Made by a program: the position numbers and the translations under genes
Source of the DNA: M55B112 sp964539395
GTDB lineage: Bacteria; Bacteroidota; Bacteroidia; Bacteroidales; GCA-2748055
Direction: 5' to 3'
Length of the DNA stretch: 64,000 bases
Assembly: GCA_964539395.1 (NCBI GenBank)
Contig: CAZIIU010000011.1
Coordinates: forward strand, 15,102 to 79,101
In this document: piece by piece, positions 15,245 to 23,347 of the stretch
How positions within the stretch are numbered: position 1 is the first letter of the stretch
Layout of the letters: every line of letters begins with the position of its first letter
The notes under the pieces: generated by a model
Database searches by the model: none
Seen by the model: the letters and a program-made list of their open reading frames with translations, nothing else
Told to the model about the DNA's origin: nothing

Positions 15245-17020
15245 CTATATTTCAAATTTCCGTTTTTTTCTTTCAAAATAGTGTGTATGTAACAGTTCAT
15301 GTGCCTTCTCACTCATTGGTTCACCCAGGAATTCTTCGTATAGTTTGATGATATAGGGATTCTCATGCGATTTCCTAAGCACCTTGCCCTCATCTTCCGC
15401 ATAGATCGCTTTCGTACGGGCCTTCAGGATACTTGAATCGCCATGGTGGAGCGGCTGACCACCGCCACCGATGCATCCACCCGGACAAGCCATGATCTCT
15501 ATTGCATGATACTCAGAGGTTCCGGCTTTAACCTCTTCAAGCAACTTCCTGGCATTGCCTAATCCGTGAGCAATCCCGATTTTTATATCCAGACCGTCAA
15601 AATCGACCGTCGCCGACCGGATACCCTCCAGTCCACGAAGCTGCTTAAAGTCAACCGACTCAAGTTCTTTCCCTGTGTGCAGTTCATAAGCTGTTCGGGT
15701 AGCAGCTTCGATTACACCCCCAGTCGCACCAAAGATCACTCCTGCACCGGTCGATTCTCCCAGCGGTGCATCAAACTCGCTGTCATCCATATCCACCAGG
15801 TCGATATTTGCCTGTTTGATCAGATGCGCAAGCTCGCGTGTTGTAATCGAATAATCAACATCCGGATTACCATCCACTTTGAATTCCTCGCGCTGGCACT
15901 CATATTTTTTTGCCAGGCAGGGCATCACGGATACCACAACCATCTCCTTCCTTTCAACACCGATCTTTTCAGCAAAATAGCTCTTGGCAATTGAGCCGAA
16001 CATCTGCTGTGGTGAGCGTGCCGTCGACGGAATATCCTTCATTTCCGGGAAATGGTATTCGAAAAAGTTCACCCACCCAGGACAACAGCTTGTCAGAATC
16101 GGCAGCTTCACCTCCTTGTCTCCATTCAGGTGCCTGGTTAGCCGGCTAAGTAACTCCGTTCCCTCCTCCATAATTGTCAGATCGGCAGCAAAATCAGTAT
16201 CGAACACATAGTCAAACCCCAGGCTCTTCAAAGCCGTTACCATCTTTCCTGTTACCCTGGTCCCGGGCTTCATTCCGAACTCCTCCCCCAGTGCTGCCCT
16301 GACTGCAGGGGCTGTCTGTACAACTACAGTTTTTGTGGGATCGCTCAGCGCCTGTATGACTTTAGGTGTATGGTCAACCTCTGTAAGTGCACCCGTAGGA
16401 CATACAGCCACACATTGCCCGCAATAGGTGCAGGAAGAATGTTCAAGATTCATCTCAAAGGCCGGTGCCACAACCGATTCGAAGCCCCTGTTAACTGCAT
16501 GAAGTGCTCCCACGGTCTGGAAATCATTGCACATCATTTCACACCGGCGGCACATGATACATTTATCAAGGTCCCTGATTATTGAGGGTGATGTATCCAG
16601 TCTGTAGGTCGACATTGCTGCATACTCATGACCAGGTATTTCCCGAATTCCTAGCTTAATTGCCATATTTTGCAGGTCGCAGCTACCCGATTTCGGACAA
16701 ATCAGGCAATCCTTTGGATGATCACTTAAAATCAGCTCCATAACAGTTCTGCGTGCATTGATCACACGTATGCTATTGGTCCTTACCACCATGCCATCTG
16801 CCACAGCTGTTGAACAGGAGGGAGCCAGGTTCCTTCGTCCTTCAATCTCCACTGAACATATCCGACAGCCGCCCGGTTTATTTTCGATATTCAGATCCTT
16901 TAGATCCATATAACAGAGAACCGGGATTTCAATTCCGAGCTCCTTTGCAGCTTTATATACGGTGGTTCCTCTGGGTACCTCAACTGTTTTTCCGTCTATT
17001 GTTAGTTTTACTTGATCCAT
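15245..17020 (-). CDS. hndD: Catalytic [FeFe] hydrogenase subunit HndD (group A3-like)
   Basis: 591-residue cytoplasmic [FeFe] hydrogenase reducing protons or oxidising H2. Domains in order: N-terminal [2Fe-2S] (CYMDL...CRICSVE...C, about 36-69); a His-ligated [4Fe-4S] (HPKDCLICPKSGSC, about 100-113); two [4Fe-4S] clusters (CIMCRRCEMMC; CTYCGQCVAVCP); the H-cluster domain with L1 TSCCPGW (about 309), L2 MPCLAKKYE (about 363) and L3 MACPGGCIGGGGQP (about 506); and a small-subunit tail ending YEEFLGEP...FERKKRKFEI. All ligand and proton-transfer residues of an active enzyme are present. With HndA, HndB and HndC it resembles NAD(P)-linked, electron-bifurcating group A3 enzymes. Maturases HydE, HydF and HydG are not in this window. 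Confidence 0.95.
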   Translation of the reverse strand: MDQVKLTIDGKTVEVPRGTTVYKAAKELGIEIPVLCYMDLKDLNIENKPGGCRICSVEIEGRRNLAPSCSTAVADGMVVRTNSIRVINARRTVMELILSDHPKDCLICPKSGSCDLQNMAIKLGIREIPGHEYAAMSTYRLDTSPSIIRDLDKCIMCRRCEMMCNDFQTVGALHAVNRGFESVVAPAFEMNLEHSSCTYCGQCVAVCPTGALTEVDHTPKVIQALSDPTKTVVVQTAPAVRAALGEEFGMKPGTRVTGKMVTALKSLGFDYVFDTDFAADLTIMEEGTELLSRLTRHLNGDKEVKLPILTSCCPGWVNFFEYHFPEMKDIPSTARSPQQMFGSIAKSYFAEKIGVERKEMVVVSVMPCLAKKYECQREEFKVDGNPDVDYSITTRELAHLIKQANIDLVDMDDSEFDAPLGESTGAGVIFGATGGVIEAATRTAYELHTGKELESVDFKQLRGLEGIRSATVDFDGLDIKIGIAHGLGNARKLLEEVKAGTSEYHAIEIMACPGGCIGGGGQPLHHGDSSILKARTKAIYAEDEGKVLRKSHENPYIIKLYEEFLGEPMSEKAHELLHTHYFERKKRKFEI

Positions 17021-17030
17021 CTTTATTCCT

Positions 17031-18824
17031 TTATTTTAAGATAACAGCATCGAATTTACATTTCTCCATACAAGCACCACACTTGATGCAAATCGCCGGG
17101 TTTACCACATGCAATTCTTTTCGCTCCCCGGTTATCGCTCCAACGGGACAGGCCCTTGCACAGGCAGTACAGCCCACACAGTTCTCCTCCAGGATGAAAT
17201 ATTCCAGGAGGTCCTTACAAACACCAGCAGTACATTTCTTATCGACCACATGTGCCCGGTATTCCTCCATAAAATTATCGAGTGTTGAAAGTACCGGGTT
17301 TGGAGAACTCTGGCCCAGGCCACACAGCGAAGTATCCTTGATCACCTCACCCAGGTTGCGGAGCCTGTCGAGATCTGCCTCGACACCATTTCCGGTACAG
17401 ATTCTGTCGAGCAGCTCATAAAGCCTTTTGTTACCGATGCGACACGGGGCACACTTGCCACACGACTCCTCAACGGTGAAATCGAGATAGAACCTGGCAA
17501 TGGAGACCATGCAATCATCTTCATCCATAACGATCATACCGCCTGAACCCATCATGGAACCGCTGGCCACAAGGTTCTCAAAATCGATCGGTGTATCCAG
17601 GTGCTTCTCTGTCAGACAACCTCCCGACGGACCGCCGGTCTGCACCGCCTTGAATCTTTTCCCATCCTTAATTCCTCCGCCAATCTCGAAGATCACCTCG
17701 CGCAGGGTTGTTCCCATCGGTACTTCAATCAATCCCACATTATTAATTTTTCCTGCCAGGGCAAACACCTTGGTCCCGGCCGACTTGGGGGTTCCGATAC
17801 TGCTGAACCATTTGGCCCCCTTGATAATAATAGCAGGCACATTCGCCAGTGTCTCAACGTTGTTCACGTTGGTGGGTTTGCCGAGGTAACCGCTTTCAGC
17901 GGGGAACGGCGGCTTGAGAGCAGGTTCGCCGCGCTCACCCTCCATGGAGTGAATCAGTGCAGTTTCCTCGCCGCATACAAATGCCCCGGCACCATATTTC
18001 ATACCTATATCGAAATTGAAACCGGTACCCATGATATCCTTACCGAGCAGTCCGTACTCACGTGCCTGGTTCAGAGCGATCTTCAGACGCTGGATGGCAA
18101 GCGGGTATTCGGCACGGATGTAAATATATCCCTCATCGGCCCCGATGCAGTATCCAATAATGGCCATTGCCTCAAGCACTGAATGGGGATCACCTTCCAG
18201 GATGGAGCGGTCCATGAATGCACCGGGATCACCCTCATCCGCGTTGCATACCACATATTTTTTATCGGATTTGTTGTTTCGGGCAAATTCCCATTTTAGT
18301 CCGGCCGGAAATCCGGCACCGCCACGACCCCGCAAACCGGATGCCTTCACCAGTTCAATTATCTCCTCAGGGGTTGATTCTGTGAGTACCTTCCCGAGGG
18401 CCATATATCCTTCCCTGGCAATGTACTCATCAATACTCTCCGGATTAATAAACCCACAGTTTCGAAGGGCGATCCTGATCTGCTTCTTATAGAATCCCAT
18501 CTTTGAAGAATCCTCGATCTCTCCTTTGCTCTTCGGATCCTTGTAAAGAAGTCTTTTTACCCTTCTTCCTTTAACAATATGTTCCTCAATAATATCCTCT
18601 GCATCTTCCGGTTTTACCTGTGTATAGAATGTATTGTCGGGCATAACCTTTACAATCGGACCCTTTTCACAGAAGCCAAAGCAGCCGGTCATGATCACCT
18701 GGACGGTCTCATTCAGTCCCTGTTTAACCAGTTCCTTCTTCAGCTTTTCAATAAGTAAATCACTTTCGGAGGCCTTGCAACCGGTACCTCCGCACACAAG
18801 CAGGTGCATGCTGTATTTCGACAT
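17031..18824 (-). CDS. hndC: Hydrogenase NAD(P)H-binding flavoprotein subunit HndC (NuoF-like)
   Basis: 597-residue subunit that exchanges electrons with NAD(P)H through FMN. Domains: N-terminal thioredoxin-like [2Fe-2S] (CGGTGCKAS...CFGFCEKGP, about 11-56); NuoF core with FMN/NADH loops GLRGRGGAGFPAGLKWEFA (about 169-187) and NADEGDPGAFMDRSILEGD; an SLBB region; the N3-type [4Fe-4S] motif SCGKCAPCRIGNKRL; and a C-terminal 2x[4Fe-4S] ferredoxin (CVGCTACARACPVGAI; CIKCGACMEKCKFDAV). The extra ferredoxin end matches the bifurcating HydB/HndC type rather than respiratory NuoF. It is spaced 10 nt from hndD. Confidence 0.95.
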   Translation of the reverse strand: MSKYSMHLLVCGGTGCKASESDLLIEKLKKELVKQGLNETVQVIMTGCFGFCEKGPIVKVMPDNTFYTQVKPEDAEDIIEEHIVKGRRVKRLLYKDPKSKGEIEDSSKMGFYKKQIRIALRNCGFINPESIDEYIAREGYMALGKVLTESTPEEIIELVKASGLRGRGGAGFPAGLKWEFARNNKSDKKYVVCNADEGDPGAFMDRSILEGDPHSVLEAMAIIGYCIGADEGYIYIRAEYPLAIQRLKIALNQAREYGLLGKDIMGTGFNFDIGMKYGAGAFVCGEETALIHSMEGERGEPALKPPFPAESGYLGKPTNVNNVETLANVPAIIIKGAKWFSSIGTPKSAGTKVFALAGKINNVGLIEVPMGTTLREVIFEIGGGIKDGKRFKAVQTGGPSGGCLTEKHLDTPIDFENLVASGSMMGSGGMIVMDEDDCMVSIARFYLDFTVEESCGKCAPCRIGNKRLYELLDRICTGNGVEADLDRLRNLGEVIKDTSLCGLGQSSPNPVLSTLDNFMEEYRAHVVDKKCTAGVCKDLLEYFILEENCVGCTACARACPVGAITGERKELHVVNPAICIKCGACMEKCKFDAVILK

Positions 18825-18837
18825 TGTATATTCTCCT

Positions 18838-19239
18838 TTATTCGTTAGTATCTATCGTTTCATAATTTACCGGGATGATTCCATCCACCAGTTCACCCTC
18901 CTTGATGAACTTTTCTATAATCTCGTCCGCCTTCCTGGTATCCACACCGCCAAATACAATCGGATCCTGACCAGGGAGCCTGACCTCGATGGTTGGCTCT
19001 GCATAGCAATACCCCATACATCCTGTCTGGGTTACTACCGCTTCAATGCCGCGCTTTTCAAGCTGTTCGCTCAGGAATTCCATGGTCTGCTTGGCCCCGG
19101 ATGCAATTCCACATGTGGCCATAGCTACCTTAACCTGCACAAGTTTATCGGCATCCTCGCCCTTATGACGAAGATTAATTCCTGCATTCTGTTCCTCCCT
19201 GATCCGTTTCAGGTCTGCAAGTGATTTAATTTTTCCCAT
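18838..19239 (-). CDS. hndB: (2Fe-2S) ferredoxin-domain protein HndB
   Basis: 133-residue thioredoxin-like [2Fe-2S] protein of the NADP-reducing hydrogenase operon. Ligand pattern: ATCGIASGAKQT (one Cys, about 43) and TGCMGYCYAEPTIEV (about 77-91); the first half-motif keeps only one Cys where family members usually have two, so cluster ligation should be checked. The N-terminal MGKIKSLADLKRIREE is typical of HndB. It lies 13 nt before hndC and probably serves as an accessory electron carrier of the complex. Confidence 0.88.
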   Translation of the reverse strand: MGKIKSLADLKRIREEQNAGINLRHKGEDADKLVQVKVAMATCGIASGAKQTMEFLSEQLEKRGIEAVVTQTGCMGYCYAEPTIEVRLPGQDPIVFGGVDTRKADEIIEKFIKEGELVDGIIPVNYETIDTNE

Positions 19240-19300
19240 CGCTTTTAAATATTGATATTCTGTTTACAATTTAATAATTATGTTCCTAATCTGCATTCAT

Positions 19301-19846
19301 TTACCACTTCAATCCGATCTCCTCGAGGTTATTTTGAATCAATCCTGATAACTGTTCCTTCAACTCGTTACCGGTCAGACTGCCGATCTCCAGCTCTCTC
19401 CTGACCTCCGCTGAGCCTATCTCAAATTCGCCATGTTCTGTTTTGCATTTCAATATGATATCTGTCTTCTGCTTTCCTGAAGCCAGGAGCCACCAGCATC
19501 CGGCAATATCTCCCGGTGGCTGGATGTCGGAATGACCTGCATAGAAGTCAGCTATCAATACCGTACCCCTGTTCTCTTCTGAATGCACCTCAACCCAACC
19601 GCCTGTCATCTCCGCATGCTGTCGCAATAATGGAATCCCCATTCCCACCTTTCTGGTTGTTCGTGAAGTAAAGAACGGATCGGCGGTCATGGCAACCTTC
19701 TCCCGGCTCATTCCCCTGCCGTTATCACGGATTTCAAGCCGCAGTTGATTGTCAGGAGACAGTTCCATCCTCAGTTCAACCCTGTCGGCACCGGCCGCAA
19801 TACTGTTTTCGGCTATATCAAGTATATGCAGTGCTACCTCTTTCAT
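19301..19846 (-). CDS. GHKL-fold ATP-binding protein (histidine-kinase/anti-sigma-like) in hydrogenase operon
   Basis: 181-residue stand-alone ATPase domain with no phospho-acceptor domain. N box HILDIAENSIAAGADRVEL (about 7-25), G1 box IRDNGRGMS (about 54-62), and G2-like GMGIPLLRQHAEMTGGWVEV (about 88-107). The first third matches HATPase_c; the C-terminal 70 residues are of no recognised type. Such proteins accompany [FeFe] hydrogenase clusters in Clostridia and Thermotogae, with inferred signalling roles. The target is unknown: an anti-sigma-type kinase or a redox-signalling partner are both possible. Confidence 0.82.
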   Translation of the reverse strand: MKEVALHILDIAENSIAAGADRVELRMELSPDNQLRLEIRDNGRGMSREKVAMTADPFFTSRTTRKVGMGIPLLRQHAEMTGGWVEVHSEENRGTVLIADFYAGHSDIQPPGDIAGCWWLLASGKQKTDIILKCKTEHGEFEIGSAEVRRELEIGSLTGNELKEQLSGLIQNNLEEIGLKW

Positions 19847-19871
19847 AAATCATATTTGACCAATTCTATTA

Positions 19872-20612
19872 CTATTCACATGAAATTCCGCGCCCTTCCA
19901 ATCCCCTAAGCGCCATACCCAACTCTGCAAATGAGCGCTGCTCCATCAAAAGTCTGCTCGTGCACCTTCCTATATCCTCTATAAAATGGGCATCTGAACT
20001 TTTCAGCAACTGATAAGGTTCCAGTTCCGGGTACATTCTTACTGCATCCTTCCTGCCTGTCTGCCGGAAAATCTCCACAGCATCTATATTCAGACCTGCA
20101 GGTAAAAATCCCAATTGTGCATAGATGCCATTCATCTTTCTGTCGACATGTGCAGGGACAAACAGCCCTCCGATCGCATGCACATACTCCGCCAAGTCAT
20201 CAATACCCTTATTCATCGCAGGGTAGAGAGATCTCTTCAACTCCGTGATAATCTGCTCCTCTGCATCAACGATTACCTGGTGACCAAACAGCTGAACATC
20301 GTTTGGCATTACTGGCCGGTATCTGTCCAGGTACTCCTGGAACCGGTCAAGTTGATCATCCGTATCAAAGAACGCAAGACAGTGAACCTCTTCGCGCGTT
20401 GTAACCTCCGCCCCATAAACCACCCATAAGCCTCTTCTTTCACCCAACTCCCGGGTCAGTCGCGCATGACCCGTATGGTTATGGTCCGTTATAGCGATAA
20501 TATCCAGCCCTTTCCGTACGGCCCTTTCAACAATCTTCACCGGGCTCATCTCCAGGTCACCACATGGTGAGAGCACCGTATGAATATGAAGGTCCGCACT
20601 GTAAATGTTCAT
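19872..20612 (-). CDS. PHP-domain metal-dependent phosphoesterase
   Basis: 246-residue PHP (polymerase and histidinol phosphatase) domain protein. Metal-binding motifs: SADLHIHTVLSPCGDLEMSP (about 5-24), AITDHNHTGHARL (about 40-52), HVDRKMNGIY (about 155) and KSSDAHFIEDIGR (about 211). Substrates of this subgroup may be phosphorylated nucleotides or protein phospho-His, but none is established. Its ATG overlaps the stop of the upstream DRTGG gene by 4 nt, implying translational coupling. PHP genes recur next to [FeFe] hydrogenase operons, so a regulatory role here is plausible (inference). Confidence 0.88.
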   Translation of the reverse strand: MNIYSADLHIHTVLSPCGDLEMSPVKIVERAVRKGLDIIAITDHNHTGHARLTRELGERRGLWVVYGAEVTTREEVHCLAFFDTDDQLDRFQEYLDRYRPVMPNDVQLFGHQVIVDAEEQIITELKRSLYPAMNKGIDDLAEYVHAIGGLFVPAHVDRKMNGIYAQLGFLPAGLNIDAVEIFRQTGRKDAVRMYPELEPYQLLKSSDAHFIEDIGRCTSRLLMEQRSFAELGMALRGLEGRGISCE

Positions 20613-20947
20613 TCCTTGTTTAAAAAATTATAAAGCTTACCTGCCACCACAAAGGCCGGTTCCGTACTCACCAGAAACGGCACCTTTTCCTCTTCGGCTT
20701 TTAAAAGAACAGCCGAATCGGGTACTATACCATTGATCAGAATGACTGCTGCCAGCTCCTTAAGGGAAGCGATCGCCACTACATTCAGGTGCGATTGCAG
20801 GGTGATCCAAACCTCACCTTCCCTTGAATTTCCCATCACATCACTTAGCAGATCAGATACATAACCGCCTGAAATCCTCCTCTCCAACAAATCCGCTCCG
20901 CTGTAAACCTTCAGGTTTAACTTTTCCGTTAACTCTTTTATTGTCAT
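20609..20947 (-). CDS. DRTGG-domain protein (second copy in operon)
   Basis: 112 residues starting MTIKELTEKLNLKVYSGADL. A longer in-frame start at 21019 would lie inside the upstream hydrogenase-like gene and is rejected; the ATG at 20947 follows that gene's TAA with one base between. Stand-alone DRTGG domain (GGYVSDLLSDVMGNSREGEV, about 28-47), the regulatory domain otherwise found in phosphotransacetylases, CBS proteins and HPr-kinase-like proteins. No kinase P-loop is present, so it is a sensor or ligand-binding domain rather than an enzyme. The first gene of the operon encodes a paralogue. Confidence 0.85.
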   Translation of the reverse strand: MTIKELTEKLNLKVYSGADLLERRISGGYVSDLLSDVMGNSREGEVWITLQSHLNVVAIASLKELAAVILINGIVPDSAVLLKAEEEKVPFLVSTEPAFVVAGKLYNFLNKE

Positions 20948-20948
20948 A

Positions 20949-22295
20949 TTATTTGCTTTGACTTCTGTAATCCCGGTCCGCGCCCCATATCCCGGCATTG
21001 ATTCGGTCGACCTCATCAATAGTAATTTTGCCCTTTCTCAGGTAGAGTTCCTGCAGGAACACACAGGTGGAGAGCGTTGCCCTCTCCTGCACAATATCCT
21101 CTGCAAGCGATTTGCACGTGGGCGAGCCACATGCGGCACAATCGATTCCCGGAAGGACCTTCAGCAATTCATCCATCTTCTTCATCTTGTCAAGGGCCAT
21201 TGCACGGTCGCTATCCAATACCATCATGGATCGTTCCGGTATCGGATCCACGTTGAATCGGTCAGGGTCGTACATGCAGGAACGCTGTATGTTTTTATCA
21301 ATGAGCCGTTTTGCCCTTCCATTCAACCGCTCCACCGTCAGAAACCGGTTCCCGCTGATCAGCACTCCGCCTGCACAACTCTCATCGCATGCGCGCAGTT
21401 CAAGAAAATCGAAATTTGCCTCTTCCGACTCCTCCAGCCGCTCCAGGAACTGTGTCACATTCGAGATTCCATCCACCGCCAGGCAACGGCCCTCCTGGTG
21501 TTTCGATTCGCCGCGCGTGAGGGTCCACAGGATCCCCTTGGGTGTCAGGTTACCGGTATCGTGCTGCTCCACCTCCACCTCCTTGTTGATAATCAGGTGC
21601 AGCATCTTGTTATAGAGAAACTCCATGTTAATTACACCGTTGAATGCGGATGCGATTTCACCAACCGGACTTTTCACCGAGGCAATCTTTGCTGCACAGG
21701 GTGTTACATAAAAGAGCCCGATCGATTCACTGTCAAATCCCTCTTTAATCAGTTGATCCTTGTAATGGATCGCAGCAATCTCTGAAGGGGCCTTCACCCT
21801 GATCAGGCTGTTCACCATCGACGGGAAACGAACCTGAATAAGCCGGACGATCGCCGGACAAAAAGTTGATATTACCGGCTTTTCACCTTCAAACTTTTCA
21901 ATGAACCTGTCATATCCCTCCTGCACAAGATCAACCACACTATCGGTCTCAAAAATATGGGTGAACCCAAGCTTTTTCAAAGATCCGAATATCTCCTCCG
22001 TACTGATGGCAGAGGGAAACTGACCGATCAGGACCGATGGTACCAGTGCCACCCTCGCTTTGTACCTGAAAATCTCTTCAAAATCATCCTGCTCAACGAT
22101 AATAGCTGCAACCGGACAGGCCTTACAGCACTCCCCGCAATCAACACAGCGCTCTTCGAAAATCTCAGCAAGACCGTTCCTTACCCTGATGGCCTGTGTT
22201 GGACAAGCCTTCATGCAATGTGTACATCCGATACACAGCTCAGGAACTACCTTCAGTGCATGGTGAAACACGCTATTTCTCTCTCCTGATCCCAC
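20949..22295 (-). CDS. Atypical, probably sensory [FeFe] hydrogenase-like protein (group C/D-like)
   Basis: 448 residues from a GTG start at 22295 (GTG at 22271 is an alternative; no in-frame ATG is suitably placed). Domains: two [4Fe-4S] ferredoxin clusters (CIGCTHCMKACP; CVDCGECCKACP, about 20-62); an H-cluster-like domain; and a C-terminal CAACGSPTC...C iron-sulfur motif (about 385-413). H-cluster motifs are degenerate: L1 is TFCPAIV instead of TSCCPGW, so the ligand Cys is kept but the proton-transfer Cys is Phe; L2 is TPCAAKIAS with the Glu lost; L3 is RACDESCAGG. All four presumed cluster cysteines survive. This fits a low-activity H2 or redox sensor such as HydS-type proteins, but no PAS domain is fused. 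Confidence 0.85.
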   Translation of the reverse strand: MGSGERNSVFHHALKVVPELCIGCTHCMKACPTQAIRVRNGLAEIFEERCVDCGECCKACPVAAIIVEQDDFEEIFRYKARVALVPSVLIGQFPSAISTEEIFGSLKKLGFTHIFETDSVVDLVQEGYDRFIEKFEGEKPVISTFCPAIVRLIQVRFPSMVNSLIRVKAPSEIAAIHYKDQLIKEGFDSESIGLFYVTPCAAKIASVKSPVGEIASAFNGVINMEFLYNKMLHLIINKEVEVEQHDTGNLTPKGILWTLTRGESKHQEGRCLAVDGISNVTQFLERLEESEEANFDFLELRACDESCAGGVLISGNRFLTVERLNGRAKRLIDKNIQRSCMYDPDRFNVDPIPERSMMVLDSDRAMALDKMKKMDELLKVLPGIDCAACGSPTCKSLAEDIVQERATLSTCVFLQELYLRKGKITIDEVDRINAGIWGADRDYRSQSK

Positions 22296-22366
22296 TTTTT
22301 TATCTGCCTCTTTTTCTGTTAAGACATGAAAGAATACTCTCCTCCATACCTGTATATACTCTGTTG

Positions 22367-22780
22367 TTATGCCAACCTGTTAACTATTTCCACCCTGGTG
22401 CCCTCACCGGGCGTGCTTTCAATATTGAAGGCATCGCTGTTCTTCCTGATGTTCGACAATCCCATCCCTGCACCGAAACCCATCTCGCGAACCTCCTTTG
22501 ATGCCGTACTGTATCCCTCCTGCATCGCCAGCTCAATATCCTCTATCCCGGGTCCTCTGTCCGATACAACCATCCTGATCCGCTCCTCCTCAATTTCAAT
22601 CTCAATATCACCCTCGTATGCATGGGCAGCAACATTTACCTCCGTTTCGTACAATGCCACCACGACCCGCTTTATCAAAGGTGCCGGAACATCCAGTTGC
22701 TTAAGGATCCCTTTAACGGCACTTGAAGCCTTACCGGCATTCACAAAATCACCTCCCTTTATCCGGTAATCGAACCGCAT
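22367..22780 (-). CDS. Anti-sigma-type (RsbW-like) GHKL ATPase
   Basis: 137 residues from ATG at 22780 (MRFDYRIKGGDFVNAGKASS). A longer in-frame start at 22846 lies within the upstream gene and is rejected. HATPase_c_2 domain: RVVVALYETEVNVAAHAYEG (N box, about 38-57), VSDRGPGIEDIELAM (G1, about 71-85), and GFGAGMGLSNIRKNSDAF (G2, about 100-117). It resembles RsbW/SpoIIAB serine kinases. ATG and the upstream TGA share a base (TGATG), so it is coupled to the DRTGG gene. No sigma or anti-anti-sigma partner is seen in the window. Confidence 0.87.
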   Translation of the reverse strand: MRFDYRIKGGDFVNAGKASSAVKGILKQLDVPAPLIKRVVVALYETEVNVAAHAYEGDIEIEIEEERIRMVVSDRGPGIEDIELAMQEGYSTASKEVREMGFGAGMGLSNIRKNSDAFNIESTPGEGTRVEIVNRLA

Positions 22781-23124
22781 CAAAATACCGGCTTTATTCC
22801 GGCAGCATACAGGATGCCGGAAATTCTGAACAATGAGTAGCTGCACTTGATCAAAGTGATGCCACCCTCCTCTGCCATTGTGATCATCTCCTCCCCCACC
22901 TCCTTGTTCCTGGCAATGATGATCAACTCTATGTCAGACATTTCAGCCGTACGGATGGCCTGCACGTTTGCCAGTCCGGTGATCAATACCGTTCGCTCAT
23001 AATCACGGGTCAGCACATCACTCATCAGGTCAGATGAAAAGGCATACTCGATCTCCTTCTGAAGATCCGCCCCTTTCGTCAGTATCTGTGCATTCAACTC
23101 ATTTACTATTTCTGCTACCCGCAT
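22780..23124 (-). CDS. DRTGG-domain protein (first gene of hydrogenase operon)
   Basis: 114 residues, MRVAEIVNELNAQILTKGAD onward, with the DRTGG-type core FSSDLMSDVLTRDYERTVLI (about 29-48). It is a paralogue of the protein at 20609-20947 (same length and fold, low identity). It is the promoter-proximal gene of the ten-gene unit and overlaps the ATPase gene by one base. With that ATPase it forms a sensor/ATPase pair that is repeated, in altered order, later in the operon. Confidence 0.82.
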   Translation of the reverse strand: MRVAEIVNELNAQILTKGADLQKEIEYAFSSDLMSDVLTRDYERTVLITGLANVQAIRTAEMSDIELIIIARNKEVGEEMITMAEEGGITLIKCSYSLFRISGILYAAGIKPVF

Positions 23125-23146
23125 ATGAACAATTCTATAATTTACA

Positions 23147-23164
23147 TTGTTATCCTTTTCACAA
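23147..23164. promoter_or_regulatory. Rex-like operator, site 1 (TTGTTATCCTTTTCACAA)
   Basis: Eighteen-base imperfect palindrome with half-sites TTGTTA and TCACAA separated by 6 nt, fitting the known Rex binding pattern TTGTGAA-N4-TTCACAA and its TTGTTAA variant. It sits in the divergent gap between the hydrogenase operon and the D-lactate dehydrogenase gene, both classic Rex-regulated functions. Rex represses when the NADH/NAD+ ratio is low. Confidence 0.6.
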
Positions 23165-23220
23165 TGATGACCAAAAAAAATATACAGATTCTAGCCCGAT
23201 TCGAAGTTAAATCATTATTT

Positions 23221-23238
23221 CTGTTATTCTTTTCACAC
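23221..23238. promoter_or_regulatory. Rex-like operator, site 2
   Basis: CTGTTATTCTTTTCACAC: shares 15 of 16 core bases with site 1 (TGTTATyCTTTTCACA), in the same orientation, 74 bp away. The outer bases of the palindrome are lost, so it should be the weaker site. A further half-site TTGTGAA lies at 23263-23269. Confidence 0.5.
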
Positions 23239-23271
23239 TTAAGGATAAAAAAAATATGTCAATTGTGAATA

Positions 23272-23279
23272 CAAAGATA
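23272..23279 (-). promoter_or_regulatory. Candidate -7 box (TATCTTTG) for the hydrogenase operon
   Basis: Minus-strand full match to TAnnTTTG, about 150 nt before the first hydrogenase-operon gene. If used, both Rex-like sites would lie just downstream of the transcription start, allowing block of elongation. No -33 TTTG at the usual spacing. Confidence 0.4.
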
Positions 23280-23347
23280 ATACAAAGTTGAATGCGTGAT
23301 TCACAGAGAGTTATTTTCGTTATTATATATACTAATTCTAAATAAAA

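Noticed and set aside
20609..23124. DRTGG proteins as decayed HPr kinase or phosphotransacetylase genes
   Set aside because: Two intact stand-alone copies sit in translationally coupled positions of the operon, so they are genuine small genes.
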